Below, piece after piece: positions 53,667 through 62,195 of a stretch of DNA of 64,000 nucleotides. Position numbers and translations under genes: made by a program. The DNA lies in assembly GCF_004765785.1 (NCBI RefSeq), contig NZ_SBIT01000016.1:94583-158582 (forward strand), in the 5' to 3' direction. The stretch is from Halorussus ruber. GTDB taxonomy: Archaea > Halobacteriota > Halobacteria > Halobacteriales > Haladaptataceae. The notes beneath the pieces are model-generated. The model made no database searches, was not told the DNA's origin, and worked only from the letters and a program-made list of their open reading frames with translations. Position 1 is the first letter of the stretch; each line of letters begins with the position of its first letter.

Positions 53667-54722
53667 TTGACACACGACAGACGAGAGTTTCTGCAACTCG
53701 GCGCACTCGCGGGGGTCGGCGCGCTCGGCGGCGACCGCCTCGCGGGCGTACCGATTCGAATCGAACAGGATAATTCACAAAGCACCGCGGACGACTGGCC
53801 GGGCATCGAGGTCCACGTGACGCAGGAACTCGACAAGACCGCCCACTGGGTGCTTCCCGGCAGACGACAGATCAGCGAGTACGTCTTCGGCACGCCCGAG
53901 AACCCGCGAACGACGGGCCAGCACTGGGTGAACGTGGCCGAAGGCCCGGTGAAGAGGCTCCTGCAAGAACAGACCTTTCAAGTCGGCCTGCCGGTCGAAC
54001 AGCGCCGGACAGATTCCGACGGGTCGGCGTACACCATCACCGACATCCTCACGGGGTACAGCGACTCGGCCCGCGAGGCCGAGGGTCGTCTCGACGTGCG
54101 ATACATCGACCGCCAGCCGTACGACACGCCCGGCGAACCGGGTGACACGCTCGACACCGCGGAAGTCGAGGCCCAGTTCCACGACCCCGCGGGCAATCGC
54201 TACGAGGTCCTCCTCGACCACATCGTCAAGCCGCCCTTCCCGCCGTGGGAGACCGGCGGCGGGGTCGTGACCGGGACGTGGCTCCACGGCGTCACGGGCA
54301 CCGGCACGCCCCTGATGCCGCGACTGTTCAACTACGCCGCGCTCTGGGGCGTCGGCGCGCTCCGAGTCAACGGCGAGGTGGTAGAGAAAGGCCGGGTCAT
54401 CCACTTCATGACCTCCGAGAACGTCCGGAAGGCCGACAGCTACGCCTTGGCGCTGGACGAGGAGGTCCCCCTCTCGGAAGACGAGCGATTCCTCGGCCAC
54501 CCGCACCACACGCACCTGTTTCTGCCGCCAATCAAGGCGACACCGGAGGGGCCACAGCCGAGTCCGGTCCCGACCGCCTTCGAGTTGCCGAACGGCGAGA
54601 CACAGCCCTTCGTCCACTTCATGTGGGACGAGGACGTCATCGAGGAGGTGGTCGTCCGTGGTGGCGACGGTGGTACTGGTGAAACGACGACGAGCGAGGG
54701 AGGGACGACGAAGACGGAGTGA
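53667..54722 (+). CDS. Tat-exported protein of unknown function (351 aa)
   Basis: The best start is the TTG at 53667, giving MTHDRREFLQLGALAGVGAL, a twin-arginine signal. The mature part is beta-rich: PGIEVHVTQELDKTAHWVLP, a LTGYSDSAREAEGRLDVRYI segment, and a FNYAALWGVGALRVNGEVVE region. Near residue 275 the cluster GHPHHTHLFLPPIKATPEGP has several His that may bind a metal. The C-terminus is Thr/Gly/Glu-rich. The Tat route suggests the protein folds with a cofactor before export. No family was recognised; the 87-base gap to dut is compatible with its own promoter. Confidence 0.75.
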   Translation: MTHDRREFLQLGALAGVGALGGDRLAGVPIRIEQDNSQSTADDWPGIEVHVTQELDKTAHWVLPGRRQISEYVFGTPENPRTTGQHWVNVAEGPVKRLLQEQTFQVGLPVEQRRTDSDGSAYTITDILTGYSDSAREAEGRLDVRYIDRQPYDTPGEPGDTLDTAEVEAQFHDPAGNRYEVLLDHIVKPPFPPWETGGGVVTGTWLHGVTGTGTPLMPRLFNYAALWGVGALRVNGEVVEKGRVIHFMTSENVRKADSYALALDEEVPLSEDERFLGHPHHTHLFLPPIKATPEGPQPSPVPTAFELPNGETQPFVHFMWDEDVIEEVVVRGGDGGTGETTTSEGGTTKTE

Positions 54723-54743
54723 ACACTCCGTGGCGACCTGAAG

Positions 54744-54782
54744 TTTTTATATCAACGGGGCTGAGTCTTTCACGTCAGGAGG
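54744..54782 (+). promoter_or_regulatory. TATA box and Shine-Dalgarno of the 44-aa ORF
   Basis: TTTTTATAT lies at 54744-54752. A strong AGGAGG at 54777-54782 ends eight bases before the ATG at 54791. This leadered arrangement resembles the one before the 21-aa ORF at 50709. Confidence 0.5.
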
Positions 54783-54790
54783 ATTCAGGT

Positions 54791-54925
54791 ATGACGACAG
54801 ATTCGTCGGACTATAGTGACGCGGTTCGGGAGTACGTCGAAATCGAACTCGAAAGCTCGTTCGAGTTCGACCGTCTCAGCCCGGACGAGGACGACCTGTT
54901 CAGTACTCTAAAATACTTGGAATGA
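54791..54925 (+). CDS. Small acidic protein (44 aa) upstream of the AT-rich gene
   Basis: The frame reads MTTDSSDYSDAVREYVEIEL and ends DDLFSTLKYLE. It is acidic and probably helical. It has a strong Shine-Dalgarno and lies 22 bases before the AT-rich nuclease-like gene, so the two are likely co-transcribed. Its own codon use looks native, unlike the next gene. The pairing of a small acidic ORF with a larger effector-like gene recalls toxin-antitoxin or regulator-effector pairs, but there is no sequence match to support a specific class. Confidence 0.55.
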   Translation: MTTDSSDYSDAVREYVEIELESSFEFDRLSPDEDDLFSTLKYLE

Positions 54926-54947
54926 GTCGTCGGTTATAGGAACGATT

Positions 54948-56222
54948 ATGAGAATTCTTACTATCGGTGGTTCGGTTCCCGGTATAGAGCATGATAGTGA
55001 AGCTTGGGATACTAAAGTAAATATCAAAGACTACAACACTGTATTCCTCAATTTGGATAAGATCGTTGAACGTTCAGATGAGGTACCAGGCCCAACAAGT
55101 GAGATACCACATAAGATTAAATTTCCCCCTCAAGAAGACATTAAGAAGTCTCTAAAAGCAGGTCATAATATATTCGTCTTCTTGCCTCGTACTCGGTATC
55201 CGAATTTGCTCCATGTAACTGAAGAAGACACTAAAAAAGTGGAACAAGATCTGCTTTCGTGGCTCCCTTTTAAAGTCCGCTCAACTGAAGAAACCGGTAC
55301 TTCGGTTAATCGAAGTTCCGTTTCTGAAAATTGGGAATGGTACTTTGATAGTGACTTCGACTGGCCATTGTTCATTGAAAAGATTAACTTAACCAGTGAC
55401 GACGCAAAGCACCTGTTTGATACCGTTCACCAACATACTATTGCATCTACTGCTTTTGGCGAGGATATCGCTTGCAGAATTGGAATCACGGCAGGGACAG
55501 ATATAGCAACTGCTCTTGCAGAAAACGGTGAAATTAACGACCGGAAGTATTCTGGCTCTCTCTTCCTCCTACCAATTAGACCAAATTGGAGATTCAAAAA
55601 CGTAGTTCGAGGCGTTCTGTCGAATCTCTACGGTTGGTCTATAGATTTAGAAGAAACAGCTCAACCTAACTGGCTAGACCAACACTACTTACCAAGACAA
55701 AAATCAATAGGTAATAAAATAAAAGAACTCAGACAAGAGTATGCAGAATTAGACAAGTTCCGGAAACTTCTCTACATGGACGGAGAGGAACTAGAAGAAA
55801 CAGTCATTCAAGCGTTTGAATATCTTGGATTTGAAACTGAGGATGAAATTTCTGGTAAACGGGATGGCCTTGTCCACCTTTCCAGTAAGGCATTTGTACT
55901 GGAAATCGAAGGGACCACAAATGATATTGGCATTAAAAAATGTCGTCAACTTGATGACTGGGTCGAGAATGCACAAGAAGAATTTAAAAATACGGGAGTA
56001 GACGGTCTTTTAGTCGCTAATGCCAACAGGACTTTGCAACCAGCAGAAAGAGAATCTTGTATAGCGGGGAATTCTCAAGAGTTCCTTGAAAAACGAGGCT
56101 ACAAGGTGATTGAGACACCGGAGCTATTTTCGCTGATTAGCAAGTCACAGAGTGGTGTTGTAGGACAAGAGGAGATTGAAGAGGCAATCCTCGACAGTGA
56201 TTTATTTGTTACTATCTCCTGA
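54948..56222 (+). CDS. AT-rich protein with PD-(D/E)XK-nuclease-like C-terminal domain (424 aa)
   Basis: The gene is visibly richer in A and T than everything around it, with frequent AAA, AAT, ATA and TTT codons, which points to horizontal transfer. The N-terminal third (MRILTIGGSVPGIEHDSEAW; NTVFLNLDKIVERSDEV; NIFVFLPRTRYPN) has an alpha/beta look of unknown class. The C-terminal part has a nuclease-like pattern: VIQAFEYLGFETEDEISGKR, Asp306 in RDGLVHL, then Glu319-Ile-Glu321 in FVLEIEGTTNDIG, then CRQLDDWVENAQEEF. The usual Lys of the ExK pair is Glu here, so catalysis may be altered or lost. It might be a restriction or defence protein; no methylase or other partner is near except the 44-aa ORF. 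Confidence 0.7.
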   Translation: MRILTIGGSVPGIEHDSEAWDTKVNIKDYNTVFLNLDKIVERSDEVPGPTSEIPHKIKFPPQEDIKKSLKAGHNIFVFLPRTRYPNLLHVTEEDTKKVEQDLLSWLPFKVRSTEETGTSVNRSSVSENWEWYFDSDFDWPLFIEKINLTSDDAKHLFDTVHQHTIASTAFGEDIACRIGITAGTDIATALAENGEINDRKYSGSLFLLPIRPNWRFKNVVRGVLSNLYGWSIDLEETAQPNWLDQHYLPRQKSIGNKIKELRQEYAELDKFRKLLYMDGEELEETVIQAFEYLGFETEDEISGKRDGLVHLSSKAFVLEIEGTTNDIGIKKCRQLDDWVENAQEEFKNTGVDGLLVANANRTLQPAERESCIAGNSQEFLEKRGYKVIETPELFSLISKSQSGVVGQEEIEEAILDSDLFVTIS

Positions 56223-56266
56223 GGGACCACCCGCCAGTATTTTGAAATAGAGGTTAAGATGGCTAT

Positions 56267-57427
<1,161 letters not shown>

Positions 57428-57556
57428 AGGCGTGAGTGGGAACTTCTCGCACATAAATGTACGAGTCCGGCCATTACCCAGCATAATAGTCAAAGGAATA
57501 CAATAAATACTATCGAGGGAGGGCCAAAATGGACCCGGATTTCGGGCAGACCGCGC

Positions 57557-58720
57557 TCACGCTACGTTTCGCTCCTCGACCAGTTCGCCCGTCTCGAATC
57601 GGTCGCTCCCGAGCGCCGAGATGTCCACCAGCGACGCCTCGCCGTCCAGCACCAACTCGGCGACGATTTGGCCCGTGGCGGGCGCGTGCTGGAAGCCGTG
57701 GCCCGAGAACCCGACCGCGTTGATAAATCCCGGCACGGTCTCGCCCACGATGGGGTGGTGGTCGGGCGTGACGGCGTAGAGACCGGCCCAGCCCCGGCGA
57801 ATCTCCGACTCCTGGCCGAAGTAGGCCGCGCAGTCCCCGGCGCGCTCGATGGCCTCGGCGGCCCAGTCGAGGTCGATGTTCCGGTCGAAGCCGTCCGGGT
57901 TCTGGTCGGGGTCCGCGTCTCCCTCGGTCTCGCCCGCGAAGTGCCCGCCGACGAGCGCCTTCCCCTCGCGCTCGGGCCGGAAGTGCGACCCGGTGTCGAG
58001 GTCGATGGTGAGCGGCACGTCCTCGGGAACCGGCGTCTCGGGGTCCACGACTATCATCTGGCGGCGCTTGGGCGCGACCGGGAGGTCCACGTCGGCCATC
58101 TCGGCGACCCGCCGCGCCCACGGTCCCGCCGCATTCACCACGAAATCGGCGTCTTCTCGCTCGCCCTCGGCGGTAATGCCTGTCACTTCGCCGCCCTCGC
58201 GGTGGATTTCGGTCACGCCGGTCTTCGTGTGAATCTCGGCTCCCGCTTCGCGGGCGGCCTCGGCGAACCCCTGTAGGGCGAGGTGGGGGTCCGCGAACCC
58301 GTCGGTCGGCGAGTACGTCGCGCCGACGAACTCGTCGGCGCGGAGTCCGGGGCAGTACTCGGTGGCCTCCTCGGGGTCAAGGAGTTCGCTCGGAACGCCC
58401 AACTCGTTCTGCATCGCCACCTGCTCTTCGAACGCCTCGGCGGTGGCCGCCTCGCGCGCCGCGAAGAGGTAGCCCGGTCGCCGGTAGGCGATGTCCACGC
58501 CGAAGTTCTCCTCGAAGGTCTCCCAAATCTCCATGCTCGCAAGCGACAGCTCGACGTTGACGGGCGTGGAGAACTGGGCGCGGATGCCCCCGACCGACCG
58601 CTCGGTGCTTCCGCTCCCGATAGACCCCTTCTCGTAGACGGTGACGGTGGCTCCTCGCTCGGCGAGGTAGTACGCGCTGGCGAGGCCCACGATACCACCG
58701 CCCACGATAGCGACGTTCAT
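57557..58720 (-). CDS. FAD-dependent DAO-family oxidoreductase
   Basis: The 387-residue protein starts MNVAIVGGGIVGLASAYYLA, a dinucleotide-binding fold, and has ERSVGGIRAQFSTPVNVELS, a substrate cap with GRP-type beta strands, VVNAAGPWARRVAEMADVDL and the C-terminal GFINAVGFSGHGFQHAPATG. It belongs to the glycine/sarcosine/D-amino-acid oxidase group; the substrate is not clear. A much longer frame to 58942 runs into the family A repeat and is rejected. The start ATG is at 58718-58720. Confidence 0.92.
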   Translation of the reverse strand: MNVAIVGGGIVGLASAYYLAERGATVTVYEKGSIGSGSTERSVGGIRAQFSTPVNVELSLASMEIWETFEENFGVDIAYRRPGYLFAAREAATAEAFEEQVAMQNELGVPSELLDPEEATEYCPGLRADEFVGATYSPTDGFADPHLALQGFAEAAREAGAEIHTKTGVTEIHREGGEVTGITAEGEREDADFVVNAAGPWARRVAEMADVDLPVAPKRRQMIVVDPETPVPEDVPLTIDLDTGSHFRPEREGKALVGGHFAGETEGDADPDQNPDGFDRNIDLDWAAEAIERAGDCAAYFGQESEIRRGWAGLYAVTPDHHPIVGETVPGFINAVGFSGHGFQHAPATGQIVAELVLDGEASLVDISALGSDRFETGELVEERNVA

Positions 58721-58795
58721 ACCTACCGAGTGGGCGGGACGGGGGTTAATCGTTGTCCTGTGAGTGACCGGGGTTTTGTGACGGATTATTCGCTC

Positions 58796-58938
58796 GGCGC
58801 GCGCTGGCGTCTGCGCTTCAGCGCAGACGTCCGTGCGAGGGACGGCGGCCGCATCGCGGCCGCCGAGGTTGGGGAGGTGTGAGGCCCGCGGTCGCGGTGC
58901 GGTGGCGGTGACTCCTGTGTTCAAGCCTGAAGCTAGCT
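58796..58938 (+). repeat. Structured dispersed repeat, family A, copy 4
   Basis: It starts GGCGCGCGCTGG, then a perfect 10-bp hairpin at 58808-58829 (CGTCTGCGCT and AGCGCAGACG, loop of two). TCCGTGCGAGGGA follows, then a second perfect 10-bp hairpin at 58843-58865 (CGGCGGCCGC and GCGGCCGCCG). Next come AGGTTGGGGAGGTGTGAGGC, GCGGTGCGGTGGCGGTGACT, TTCAAGCCTGAAGCTAGCT. The second hairpin occupies the place of the ACCGCAGGG-containing segment in copies 1-3. It lies between the divergent DAO-type oxidase gene and the 59149 gene. Confidence 0.78.
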
Positions 58939-59148
58939 CCATCGAGTCAGTCCCGTCCTCGGTTGCAGTGCGTTTCTAGGACAGTCATAGTGCGACTTCC
59001 CTGTAACCAGTCCGAACCGCTATCCAGCAAACTCGGGGCAAAAACTAACTCTACCTAACTCAAACAAACACAAAACAATACTAAAGAAACGGGAACATGT
59101 CCGAAAGCGGCCACCGAGGTTATCCGCGCGAATCCCGAACCAACGACC

Positions 59149-59448
59149 GTGACAGATACGCACCGCGAACAGGGAGTCGAGTTCGGCGAACTGGCCGCGC
59201 GCTTGGACGGCCACGAGTACCCCGCGACCATCGAGGAGCTTACCGAGGAGTACGGCGAGTACGAAATCGGATTCGCCGACGGGTCGGAGACGCTGGCGGC
59301 GGTCCTCGCGCCGATGACCGACACCTGCGAGTCGGCCGAGGAGGTTCGGCAAGCGGTGTTCAACTCGGTCAGCGGGTCGGCAGTCGGCCGGAAGGGGTAC
59401 ACCGACCGCGGCGCGTTCTCCTCGGCGCCGAACGACGTCTCGTTCTGA
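59149..59448 (+). CDS. DUF5789-like small protein (99 aa)
   Basis: A GTG start gives MTDTHREQGVEFGELAARLD. The protein has DGHEYPATIEELTEEYGEYE and ADGSETLAAVLAPMTDTCES, then a region ending GYTDRGAFSSAPNDVSF. It resembles DUF5789/DUF2795 proteins that are common in haloarchaea and probably bind nucleic acid or protein partners. A palindromic hairpin at 59464-59481 follows. Confidence 0.7.
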   Translation: MTDTHREQGVEFGELAARLDGHEYPATIEELTEEYGEYEIGFADGSETLAAVLAPMTDTCESAEEVRQAVFNSVSGSAVGRKGYTDRGAFSSAPNDVSF

Positions 59449-59463
59449 GGGGGTTCTGTTTCC

Positions 59464-59481
59464 GGTCGGGAAGTCCCGACC
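59464..59481. terminator. 8-bp inverted repeat after the DUF5789-like gene
   Basis: GGTCGGGA and TCCCGACC are perfect arms with a two-base loop, 15 bases after the stop codon at 59446-59448 and upstream of the convergent RelE-like remnant. It may terminate both transcripts. Confidence 0.45.
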
Positions 59482-59501
59482 TAAAACGCGACTATCTCGT
59501 C

Positions 59502-60000
59502 TCAATCTTCGTGGGGATTACCCATTCCGTTCGATTCCATCCAGTTGCCCCACATTTTAGGTGTGAACGCTCGCTTTCGGACGTAGTTCTCCGCTTCCGT
59601 TTCGGTCTCGAAGTTCCGGAGAGTAGCAACGAACCCCCTCGCATGGTCGCTGAAAGCCTCCGGTGGGTACGAGCTGTAGTCGTGGTCTGTCACTAGGACC
59701 AGCACCCCACACGTAGAAGCCGGGAACGTGTTCGAAAAAGCAGTATCCCCGCAACTTACCGCCCTGCCGTAACTGTTTCAACATCGGACGCGTGTCCGAG
59801 TACTGTTTTTCGATGTACTTGTCCGCAGGTGATTCCGTTAGCGCTCTATAAACGAGGGCACAGAAGTTCTCCCGCCACGTGTGGTGTTTCCGGAAATCCT
59901 TGAGGAGATTCGTTTCCGCTTTCTCGGTGAGAATAACGACTGATGGGTCTCGGTTAGAGAGCGAATGGCGTCGCGTGATACTACCACCTAAGAAATATTT
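59502..60000 (-). pseudogene. Frameshifted RelE-like candidate toxin
   Basis: Two overlapping frames together spell one protein. The upstream part (from about 60000 to 59705) reads SITRRHSLSNRDPSVVILTE ... PMLKQLRQGGKLRGYCFFEH and VPGFYVWG. The downstream part (59704 to 59502) reads VLVLVTDHDYSSYPPEAFSD and ends ESNGMGNPHED. The join is at a four-base homopolymer, CCCC at 59705-59708 (GGGG on the coding strand); removing one base restores FYVWVLVLVTDHDY. No ATG, GTG or TTG opens the upstream part before the ATG near 59784. It is homologous to the intact protein at 18056-18553 (SIxRxHSL, LRxGxxxRxYC, TDHxY). It follows a 45-aa acidic ORF, so it looks like a decayed toxin, unless the frameshift is a sequencing error or programmed. 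Confidence 0.65.
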
Positions 60001-60026
60001 CTAAACTGCCAGATAAAAAGGTCGCG

Positions 60027-60164
60027 TTAGAACTCGAACTCTTGCTCCGGGCGGACGAATTCGTCGTCCTTCGATTCCTGAATTGCCTCCCACAGTTCGG
60101 TCTCCTCCGGAGGTAGTTCCTCCGAAGGGTCTTGGTTACTGCGGGCGCGTTCGGAGTCGCTCAT
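60027..60164 (-). CDS. Small acidic protein, candidate antitoxin (45 aa)
   Basis: From the ATG at 60162-60164 the product reads MSDSERARSNQDPSEELPPE and ends FVRPEQEFEF. It is strongly acidic with a helix TELWEAIQESKDDE. It precedes the frameshifted RelE-like frame by 26 bases, as the 47-aa ORF at 17901 precedes its intact partner. The region before the ATG has a perfect 16-bp palindrome and a TATA-like box, so it may be autoregulated, like known antitoxins. Confidence 0.6.
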   Translation of the reverse strand: MSDSERARSNQDPSEELPPEETELWEAIQESKDDEFVRPEQEFEF

Positions 60165-60180
60165 TAGTATTCGAATACTA
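60165..60180. promoter_or_regulatory. 16-bp perfect palindrome at the antitoxin-like start
   Basis: TAGTATTCGAATACTA ends directly at the ATG of the 45-aa ORF and lies between it and the TATA-like box at 60192-60198 (minus-strand TTAAATA). In a leaderless transcript it would overlap the transcription start, where a repressor would block initiation. No other copy was seen in the window. Confidence 0.65.
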
Positions 60181-60191
60181 CGGCGTTACGG

Positions 60192-60198
60192 TATTTAA
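60192..60198 (-). promoter_or_regulatory. TATA-like box of the 45-aa candidate antitoxin gene
   Basis: TTAAATA on the minus strand lies 28-34 bases before the ATG at 60164. Confidence 0.5.
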
Positions 60199-60229
60199 GT
60201 TTTGGTACATCTAGTAATCCCTACAAACG

Positions 60230-60319
60230 ATGGTTTACACGTTCACCGATGGTAAGCCTCTTTCCTCGTCTGAATGGTGGTCTCAGAGGAGCGAGTCCGT
60301 ACCTTCGGACCACGAGTAA
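60230..60319 (+). CDS. Possible 29-residue ORF (uncertain)
   Basis: The frame reads MVYTFTDGKPLSSSEWWSQR and ends SVPSDHE before TAA. It is divergent from the 45-aa antitoxin-like gene. It has no recognised family and no clear Shine-Dalgarno; it may be chance. The rest of 60320-60507 holds no supported gene. Confidence 0.2.
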   Translation: MVYTFTDGKPLSSSEWWSQRSESVPSDHE

Positions 60320-60507
60320 TCGTGCCTTACTCGCTGATAAACGCGGCCTGAATCGAACCGCCGCGAGAGTAGGCTGTCGTTCCTCCGTTAGTTCATTCGT
60401 AAACTAACCTGAACGGACGACTACATTATCCTCTCCTATCGGCTAACCTCTGGTAGTAGATTCGCCGACGGCGGAGTGGCCGCCGAGGCGGGAGAGTTAC
60501 GCTCAGA

Positions 60508-62157
60508 ATGAACACGAACGCGACAGGGGCGACAGCCAAATCGGCCGCAGAGACGGTCGCCGACCTTTGTGACGACCGCGAGCTCGTCGTGGTGTCGAAC
60601 CGCCAACCGTACAGCCACACCTTCGAGGAGGGAGCGACCGACTCGGAGGGCGAAATCAGCGTGGACAGACCAGCGGGCGGCCTCACCGCCGCGCTCGACC
60701 CCGTGATGCAGTCCGCCGAGGGGACGTGGGTCGCGTGGGGCGACGGCGAGGCCGACCGCGAAGTCGTCGATTCGGACGACACCGTGGCCGTCCCGCCAGA
60801 AAATCCCGCCTACGACCTCCGGCGCGTCTGGTTGACCGACGAGCAGGTCGAGGGCTACTACCGGGGCTACAGCAATCAGGTCCTCTGGCCGCTGTGTCAC
60901 CTCGACACCGCCAAGATGCGCCCGAAGGAGTCGTTCTGGCAGGCCTACCGCGAGACCAACCACGACTTCGCCGAGGCGATTCTGGACGCGACCGACGGCG
61001 GAGGCGAGTCCAGCGCGGACCGCTCCGGCGCGGGCACCGCCGCGGAGCGCAATCCCGTGGTCTGGTTTCAGGACTACCACCTCGCGCTGGCACCTCGGGA
61101 GGTCCGCCGGAATCGCCCCGAGGCCTTCCTGACCCACTTCTGGCACATCCCGTGGCCCTCGTGGGACGTGTTCCGGGCCTGCCCGCAGTACGAGGCCCTG
61201 CTCGACGGCCTGCTGGCCAACGACCTCGTGGGCTTGCACACCGACGAGTACTGCCGGAACCTCCTCGACTGCGTGGACGCCGCGACCGACGCCCGCGTGG
61301 ACCGCTCCAGTCGGAGCGTCTCCTACCGGGGCAATCGGACCTTCGTGCGGTCGTTCCCGCTGGGTATCGACGCCACCCGGCAGGCCGACCTCGCCGAGCG
61401 CGGCGGCAGGGCGAGCGCCGAGAGCAACTCAGCCGACGACTGGTGGGCCGAGTTCCGCGAGAGCCACGACATCGGCCCCGCGGACACCCTCGCGGTCGGC
61501 GTCGAGCGCCTCGACTACACCAAGGGCATCGAACACCGCCTCGCCGCCCTCGAACGCTTCTGGGCCGACAACCCCGAGTGGCGCGGCCGACTCACCTACG
61601 TCCAGAAGGGGACCGAGAGCCGGTCGGGCATCGAGGCGTACGACGACCTCCAGACCCGCGTGGCCGCCGAAATCGGGCGCATCAACGACCGATTCGGTAC
61701 CGACGACTGGAAACCCATCGTCTACCTCACCGACTACGTGCCCGAGGAGGGACTGGCCGCGCTCTACCGCGAGGCCGACCTCGGTCTCGTGACCCCGATT
61801 CGGGACGGGATGAACCTCGTCGCCAAGGAGTTCGTCGCGGCCCAGACCCGCGACCCCGGCGTCCTCGTGCTGAGCGAACTCGCGGGCGCGACCGAGCAGT
61901 TGGGCGAGGAGGCCGTCGTCGTCCACCCCCACGACACCGCTGGCTTCGCCGACGCCATCGGCGAGGCGCTGTCGCTCTCGCGGGCCGAGCGCCGCAAGCG
62001 AATCGCCGACCTCCAGCGCGAGGTCCACGCCGACGACGTGTTCGCGTGGCTGGAATCGACCTTCGAGACCGCCGCCGCCATCGAGCGGGGCCGCGACTCG
62101 ATTCGCCAGAGTCGCCCGCAAGCAAACGAGAACCGCCCGCAACCGAACGACGACTGA
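60508..62157 (+). CDS. otsA: Trehalose-6-phosphate synthase
   Basis: The 549-residue GT20 glycosyltransferase joins UDP-glucose (or another NDP-glucose) and glucose-6-phosphate. It has VVVSNRQPYSHTFEEGATDS near the start, VWFQDYHLALAPREVRRNRP, FLTHFWHIPWPSWDVFRACP, VERLDYTKGIEHRLAALERF and a C-terminal PIRDGMNLVAKEFVAAQTRD. The product is a compatible-solute precursor used in osmotic adaptation. The otsB gene follows 38 bases later on the same strand. The last 25 residues are a disordered Gln/Asn/Arg tail. Confidence 0.95.
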   Translation: MNTNATGATAKSAAETVADLCDDRELVVVSNRQPYSHTFEEGATDSEGEISVDRPAGGLTAALDPVMQSAEGTWVAWGDGEADREVVDSDDTVAVPPENPAYDLRRVWLTDEQVEGYYRGYSNQVLWPLCHLDTAKMRPKESFWQAYRETNHDFAEAILDATDGGGESSADRSGAGTAAERNPVVWFQDYHLALAPREVRRNRPEAFLTHFWHIPWPSWDVFRACPQYEALLDGLLANDLVGLHTDEYCRNLLDCVDAATDARVDRSSRSVSYRGNRTFVRSFPLGIDATRQADLAERGGRASAESNSADDWWAEFRESHDIGPADTLAVGVERLDYTKGIEHRLAALERFWADNPEWRGRLTYVQKGTESRSGIEAYDDLQTRVAAEIGRINDRFGTDDWKPIVYLTDYVPEEGLAALYREADLGLVTPIRDGMNLVAKEFVAAQTRDPGVLVLSELAGATEQLGEEAVVVHPHDTAGFADAIGEALSLSRAERRKRIADLQREVHADDVFAWLESTFETAAAIERGRDSIRQSRPQANENRPQPNDD

Positions 62158-62195
62158 CCGCGACGATTCACTCTCGACCAGGACGGACCCGCACG

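Noticed and set aside
58721..58942. N-terminal extension of the DAO-type oxidase to an ATG at 58942
   Set aside because: The extra residues are a translation of the family A repeat (Pro/Arg/Ala-rich) and the internal ATG at 58718-58720 gives the canonical dinucleotide-binding start.
60726..62195. Upstream extension of the otsB frame across otsA
   Set aside because: The open frame is a +1/+2 shadow of otsA with Arg/Pro-rich residues; the ATG at 62196 gives the phosphatase start.
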